A DNA stretch of 64,000 nt from Frateuria defendens. Lineage in GTDB: Bacteria > Pseudomonadota > Gammaproteobacteria > Xanthomonadales > Rhodanobacteraceae. Shown piece after piece: positions 61,084-64,000 of this stretch; the stretch's first letter is position 1, and every line of letters starts with the position of its first letter. Location: positions 1-64,000 of the forward strand of contig NZ_LFQR01000004.1 in the NCBI RefSeq assembly GCF_001182895.1, read 5' to 3'. A program made the translations under genes and the position numbers. The notes under the pieces were generated by a model. That model was not told the DNA's origin and searched no databases. It worked only from the letters and a program-made list of their open reading frames with translations.

Positions 61084-62244
61084 CTAGATGTCATGGTCAC
61101 TTGCAACCTTCCGGGGAGCGTCCGCATGGACGGTCTCCCACCACGATGAGAATTTCTGCGGCTGACCGGCCAGGTATACCGGCTGGCCGATCTCCGGCGT
61201 CCACAGGGCATAGCGCCGTACCCGGCTCGCCGCAACGATGCGCTTGAACGGATCGTCCCAATCGTGCGGCGCCAGGGAGAAGCGGCCCACATGCTCGGGC
61301 ATGAGCACGCGGGTCCGGAGGTCCTCGGCAGCCTGCGCGGCCTGTTCGGGGGTCATGTGGACGTTCGCCCAGCGCGGGTCGTACTGGCCCATGTCGAGCG
61401 CCGCCCAGTCGAACGGGCCGAGCCGTTGGCCGATCTCGGCGAAATGCGGCCCGTAGCCCGAGTCGCCGCTGAAGAAGAGGCGGCGTTCGGGAGAGACCAG
61501 CGCGAAGCCGACCCACAACGACTGGTTGCGGGTGAAAGCGCGCCCGGAGAAATGCCGGGCCGGCGTGACGTGGATCTGCAGTTGCGGCGACAGCGCGACG
61601 GCCTCGTTCCAGTCGGCCTCGCTCACGACGCGCATGTCGTAGCCCCAGGCCTCGAAATGCGCCCCCACGCCCAACCCCACGATCACCTGCCGGACCTTGG
61701 GCTTGAGGGCCAGGATGGTCGGATAGTCCAGATGGTCGTAGTGGTCGTGGCTGATCAGCAGCGCATCGATCTCGGGCATGTCGGCGGCCGCATAGATGCT
61801 GGTGCCCTCGAAAGCCCGGTTCGCCCCAGGCACGGGCGCGGCATTGGTGCTGAAGACCGGGTCGATCAGGATGCGCTTGCCGCCCAGCTGCACGAAGTAG
61901 GAGGAGTGGCCCAGCCAGACGACCAGATCACGCGCGGGATCGAGCGCCTTGAGGTCGGTCTTGACGGCAGGGATGGCACCCGGCGGCCGGGGATGTCCCC
62001 GCTCCCCGAAAATGGTCTCCCTCCACATCGACCACTCGGACTGGTCCGTGGTCAGCATGGGCGTGTCGATCTGGTTGCGGAACGCGCCGTCGGCATAGTG
62101 GGGCGAGCGCTCGATCCGGGCCAGGCGCTCGCCCTTGGGCAACGCCCCGAACAGCGGATGCTGCAGGTAGGTGGCGGCCCCGGCCACACCCAGGATGGCG
62201 ATGCCGGCGCAGGTCTTGAGTAGACGAGACCAGAACTTTTTCAT
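61084..62244 (-). CDS. MBL-fold metallohydrolase (NAPE-PLD/UlaG-like), membrane-anchored
   Basis: The 386-residue protein has one N-terminal hydrophobic segment (LLKTCAGIAILGVAGAATYL), then a metallo-beta-lactamase fold. VWLGHSSYFVQLGGKRILIDPVFS, LLISHDHYDHLDYPTI (HxHxDH), VTPARHFSGRAFTRNQSLWVGF and FFSGDSGYGPHFAEIG with the bridging Asp are in order. The closest pattern is the N-acyl-phosphatidylethanolamine phospholipase-D-like branch, which cuts phosphodiesters of lipids or sugars. Exact substrate unknown. It follows the SDR gene by 22 nt. Confidence 0.9.
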   Translation of the reverse strand: MKKFWSRLLKTCAGIAILGVAGAATYLQHPLFGALPKGERLARIERSPHYADGAFRNQIDTPMLTTDQSEWSMWRETIFGERGHPRPPGAIPAVKTDLKALDPARDLVVWLGHSSYFVQLGGKRILIDPVFSTNAAPVPGANRAFEGTSIYAAADMPEIDALLISHDHYDHLDYPTILALKPKVRQVIVGLGVGAHFEAWGYDMRVVSEADWNEAVALSPQLQIHVTPARHFSGRAFTRNQSLWVGFALVSPERRLFFSGDSGYGPHFAEIGQRLGPFDWAALDMGQYDPRWANVHMTPEQAAQAAEDLRTRVLMPEHVGRFSLAPHDWDDPFKRIVAASRVRRYALWTPEIGQPVYLAGQPQKFSSWWETVHADAPRKVASDHDI

Positions 62245-62266
62245 GCAGTGGGTACCGCCGGTGCCT

Positions 62267-63151
62267 TCACGCCAGTGTCGTACCGGTGGCGCGCGCGAGT
62301 TCGGCCAGCAACTGATCCTGGAACCGGGTGTCGGCGGCGGCGGGATGTGGCTTCTGGCGCTGCTGGTGGTACCAGTACCCGCCGCTGGTCAGTGCTTCGG
62401 GATCGTTGCTGGTGGCGAGCCACTCCTGGGTCAGATGCCCCAGCCGCAGGTCGTCCGGCGCGTTCGGGCCGCCCATCCTGGTCGGCACCCAGCCCGGGTC
62501 GACGGCGTTGCTGAAGACGTTCGGCCACCGCCGTGCCACGGCCATGGCCAGCGTGGTGACGAACAGCTTGCTGTCCGAGTAGCTGCCCGTGGCCGTGCGG
62601 CCTGACCAGTCCATGCCGGCCAGGCTGGCACGTCCGCCCCTGTGCATGCTGCTGCTCAGGTAGATCAGGCGCTTGGGACGCTGGACCAGGGCCGTGAGCA
62701 GGTACGGCGCGACAACGTTGACGACCAGCACAGACGAACCGGAATAGACCCCCGCGTTGTGGATGACGGCGTCCATCGTGCCGATGGCATTGACCTGGCG
62801 GGCGAGATCGCGGATTTGCGCGAGATCCGACAGATCGCCGATCGTCGCGGTGGCGCCCTGGTCCACGAGTTCCTTCACGGCCGGCAGCCGGGCCTGGGAG
62901 CGCACATGCACGACGACGTCGTGGCCCTGGGCGAGCAGCGCCTTGGCCGCGGCATGGCCCAGCCCGTCGGCCGAGCCGGTGATGAACACGCGGGCCTTTC
63001 GGCCCGCGCCCCGTTGAGCATGGGACATGGAAACCTCCTTGCGGGCATTCGGCGGGGTCTGCGCCAGGGCGGGCATGGCGGCGATCAGCGTACCCGCGAC
63101 CAGTCCCGAGCCCAGCTCGATGCCCGCGGCGAGAAATCTGCGGCGATCCAT
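62267..63151 (-). CDS. SDR-family protein with an in-frame Tat leader and an internal strong start
   Basis: From ATG 63151 the 294-residue product has a twin-arginine leader (MDRRRFLAAGIELGSGLVAG ... ALAQ). From ATG 63028 a 253-residue product starts MSHAQRGAGRKARVFITGSADGLGHAAAKALL, a normal cytoplasmic SDR with HNAG, SSS and YSDSK motifs. The internal ATG has a full AAGGAGGT at 63033-63040; the outer one has no such site. Either both forms are made, or an old leader has been fused upstream of a normal SDR gene. The reductase domain is complete. Confidence 0.85.
   Translation of the reverse strand: MDRRRFLAAGIELGSGLVAGTLIAAMPALAQTPPNARKEVSMSHAQRGAGRKARVFITGSADGLGHAAAKALLAQGHDVVVHVRSQARLPAVKELVDQGATATIGDLSDLAQIRDLARQVNAIGTMDAVIHNAGVYSGSSVLVVNVVAPYLLTALVQRPKRLIYLSSSMHRGGRASLAGMDWSGRTATGSYSDSKLFVTTLAMAVARRWPNVFSNAVDPGWVPTRMGGPNAPDDLRLGHLTQEWLATSNDPEALTSGGYWYHQQRQKPHPAAADTRFQDQLLAELARATGTTLA
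63033..63040 (-). promoter_or_regulatory. Perfect Shine-Dalgarno inside a coding frame
   Basis: AAGGAGGT, read on the minus strand, lies 4 nt before ATG 63028. It is the most complete ribosome site seen in the window and falls 37 codons inside the longer SDR frame. It decides in favour of an internal start. Confidence 0.75.
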
Positions 63152-63219
63152 AGGCGTGTGCTCCACTCAGGTCATCCGGTCCTTCGGGGCATCCGGCGCC
63201 CGAGCGTCGTCGATGCGAA

Positions 63220-64000
63220 TCACCGGGGCACGCCCTTGCTGAACACCTTGGCGTGAAACACCGTCGCGCCCTGCCCGCCGTCCCCGTCGCTGTCCACGAC
63301 GTAGACATCGTTGCTGGCAGGGTCGATGGCCATGCTGGTCGTCAGCAGGTTGTGCCCGCGCTCGCGGCCCGGCAGCAGCACCTGGCCGATGGGAATGCCG
63401 TTACGGTTGAGCACCATCACGCGGCCTTGCCCGTACATCGCCACGTACACGTTGCCATCGGCATCGGTGCGCATCGAGTCCGGGGCCGGGCCGACGAACT
63501 GGTAGGCGATGGCCGAGCCGATCGGCGCGATGGTAGCCGCGCCGGCCAGTTCGACCCGGTGCAGCAAGTTGCGGCCGAACTCCGTGGCCCACAGCGTCTT
63601 GCCGTCGGCGCTAAGCGCGACACCGTTGGCCATCGCCAAGTGGGGCATTACCGGCTTGATCGTCGAGAGATCCGGCGCGACGTAGTAAACGCCGCCCTTG
63701 GGCTCGGTCGCGGTGCCCTTGAAGTCGGTGAAGTAGAAGCCGCCCCGGGCGTCGAACACCAGGTCGTTGGGCATGAACCCAGCCGCAGGCGGAATGATCG
63801 CCCGCAAGCCCGATCCGTCCGGGTTGGCCGCAAAGATCGCGCCGCGATCGTTCGGGATGTCCAGGGCCGCGATGAACAGGCGGCCGTCCCTGGCGAAGGC
63901 CAGGCCGCCCGGCGCCAGCGCACCCTCAAGGGCTACGACCGTGGAAAGCCGCTTGTCCGGCGTGAGGCGCAGCACGCGGTGGGCGGTCACGTCGCAGAAG
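63220..64000 (-). CDS. SMP-30/gluconolactonase-like beta-propeller protein, partial
   Basis: The gene runs off the window at 64000; at least 260 residues of its C-terminal part are present. Repeated propeller phrases (GGLAFARDGRLFIAAL, PNDLVFDARGGFYFTDFKGT, ANGVALSADGKTLWATEFGRNLLHRV, DSMRTDADGNVYVAMYGQGRVMVLN) fit the SMP-30/gluconolactonase/LRE-like family of calcium-dependent lactonases. The frame stays open beyond GTG 63990 (FCDV before it), so that GTG is not taken as the start. It lies 68 bp upstream of the SDR gene on the same strand. Confidence 0.88.
   Translation of the reverse strand, partial: FCDVTAHRVLRLTPDKRLSTVVALEGALAPGGLAFARDGRLFIAALDIPNDRGAIFAANPDGSGLRAIIPPAAGFMPNDLVFDARGGFYFTDFKGTATEPKGGVYYVAPDLSTIKPVMPHLAMANGVALSADGKTLWATEFGRNLLHRVELAGAATIAPIGSAIAYQFVGPAPDSMRTDADGNVYVAMYGQGRVMVLNRNGIPIGQVLLPGRERGHNLLTTSMAIDPASNDVYVVDSDGDGGQGATVFHAKVFSKGVPR

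Overview
This is a high-GC proteobacterial chromosome segment. It most resembles the Xanthomonadales/Lysobacterales, probably Rhodanobacteraceae (Dyella/Rhodanobacter/Luteibacter-like). The pointers are a GTAG-type REP inverted repeat, a BlaI/M56 pair, large TonB-dependent receptors, a secreted S9 dipeptidyl-peptidase and an OprD-type porin coupled to DctA. The assignment is inference, because there is no rRNA or tRNA in the window.

Region 1 (1-20.5 kb) is mostly conserved chromosome. It holds nrdB, a higBA toxin-antitoxin pair, an ArsR/SDR divergon, a CPBP protease and a DUF2076 protein. These are followed by dctA with a coupled OprD porin, a secreted cyclase-family hydrolase, an AbrB-family membrane protein facing a TonB-dependent receptor, blaI plus an unusual M56 sensor protease, an S9 dipeptidyl-peptidase, an acyl-CoA thioesterase and a GST. 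Region 2 (20.5-22 kb) is a scar: two type IV pilin fragments flank about 1 kb bounded by 19-nt inverted repeats. That segment carries a second higBA, in which the antitoxin is intact and the toxin is frameshifted. Region 3 (22-34.3 kb) carries a GST, a large DUF6311-like membrane protein, LysR/aldo-keto reductase, queF, a lipoprotein and CsbD. An accessory patch follows: an IS5-type remnant, a secreted GH32 fructanase, a beta-barrel C-terminal remnant, an acyltransferase and a frameshifted IS1595 transposase. Two copies of a roughly 100-bp hairpin repeat lie at 25.0 and 27.2 kb.

Region 4 (34.4-45.5 kb) is a dense redox/LysR island: XdhC, three LysR regulators, a Tat-exported hydrolase, a NepI-like MFS exporter, an SDR, an aldo-keto reductase, a SnoaL-like protein, a zinc alcohol dehydrogenase, a flavodoxin-like protein and several gene remnants. 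Region 5 (45.6-50.6 kb) is a four-gene ABC/TonB uptake operon of siderophore/cobalamin type. Region 6 (51.2-59.8 kb) is periplasmic oxidation: a membrane PQQ dehydrogenase, then a molybdo-hydroxylase of the isoquinoline 1-oxidoreductase type (2Fe-2S subunit, Tat-exported molybdopterin subunit, tri-heme cytochrome c), with moaA divergent from it. XdhC in region 4 is a plausible maturation partner. Region 7 (60-64 kb) has Tat-exported or cytosolic oxidoreductases, an MBL hydrolase and a partial SMP-30-like protein.

The segment looks like a core chromosome with a long accessory half in which gene decay is frequent; at least eight degraded genes are visible. The most unusual items are the M56 protease with a leucine-heptad coiled-coil ectodomain, the pilin/toxin-antitoxin scar, and an SDR gene that appears able to start either with or without a Tat leader.
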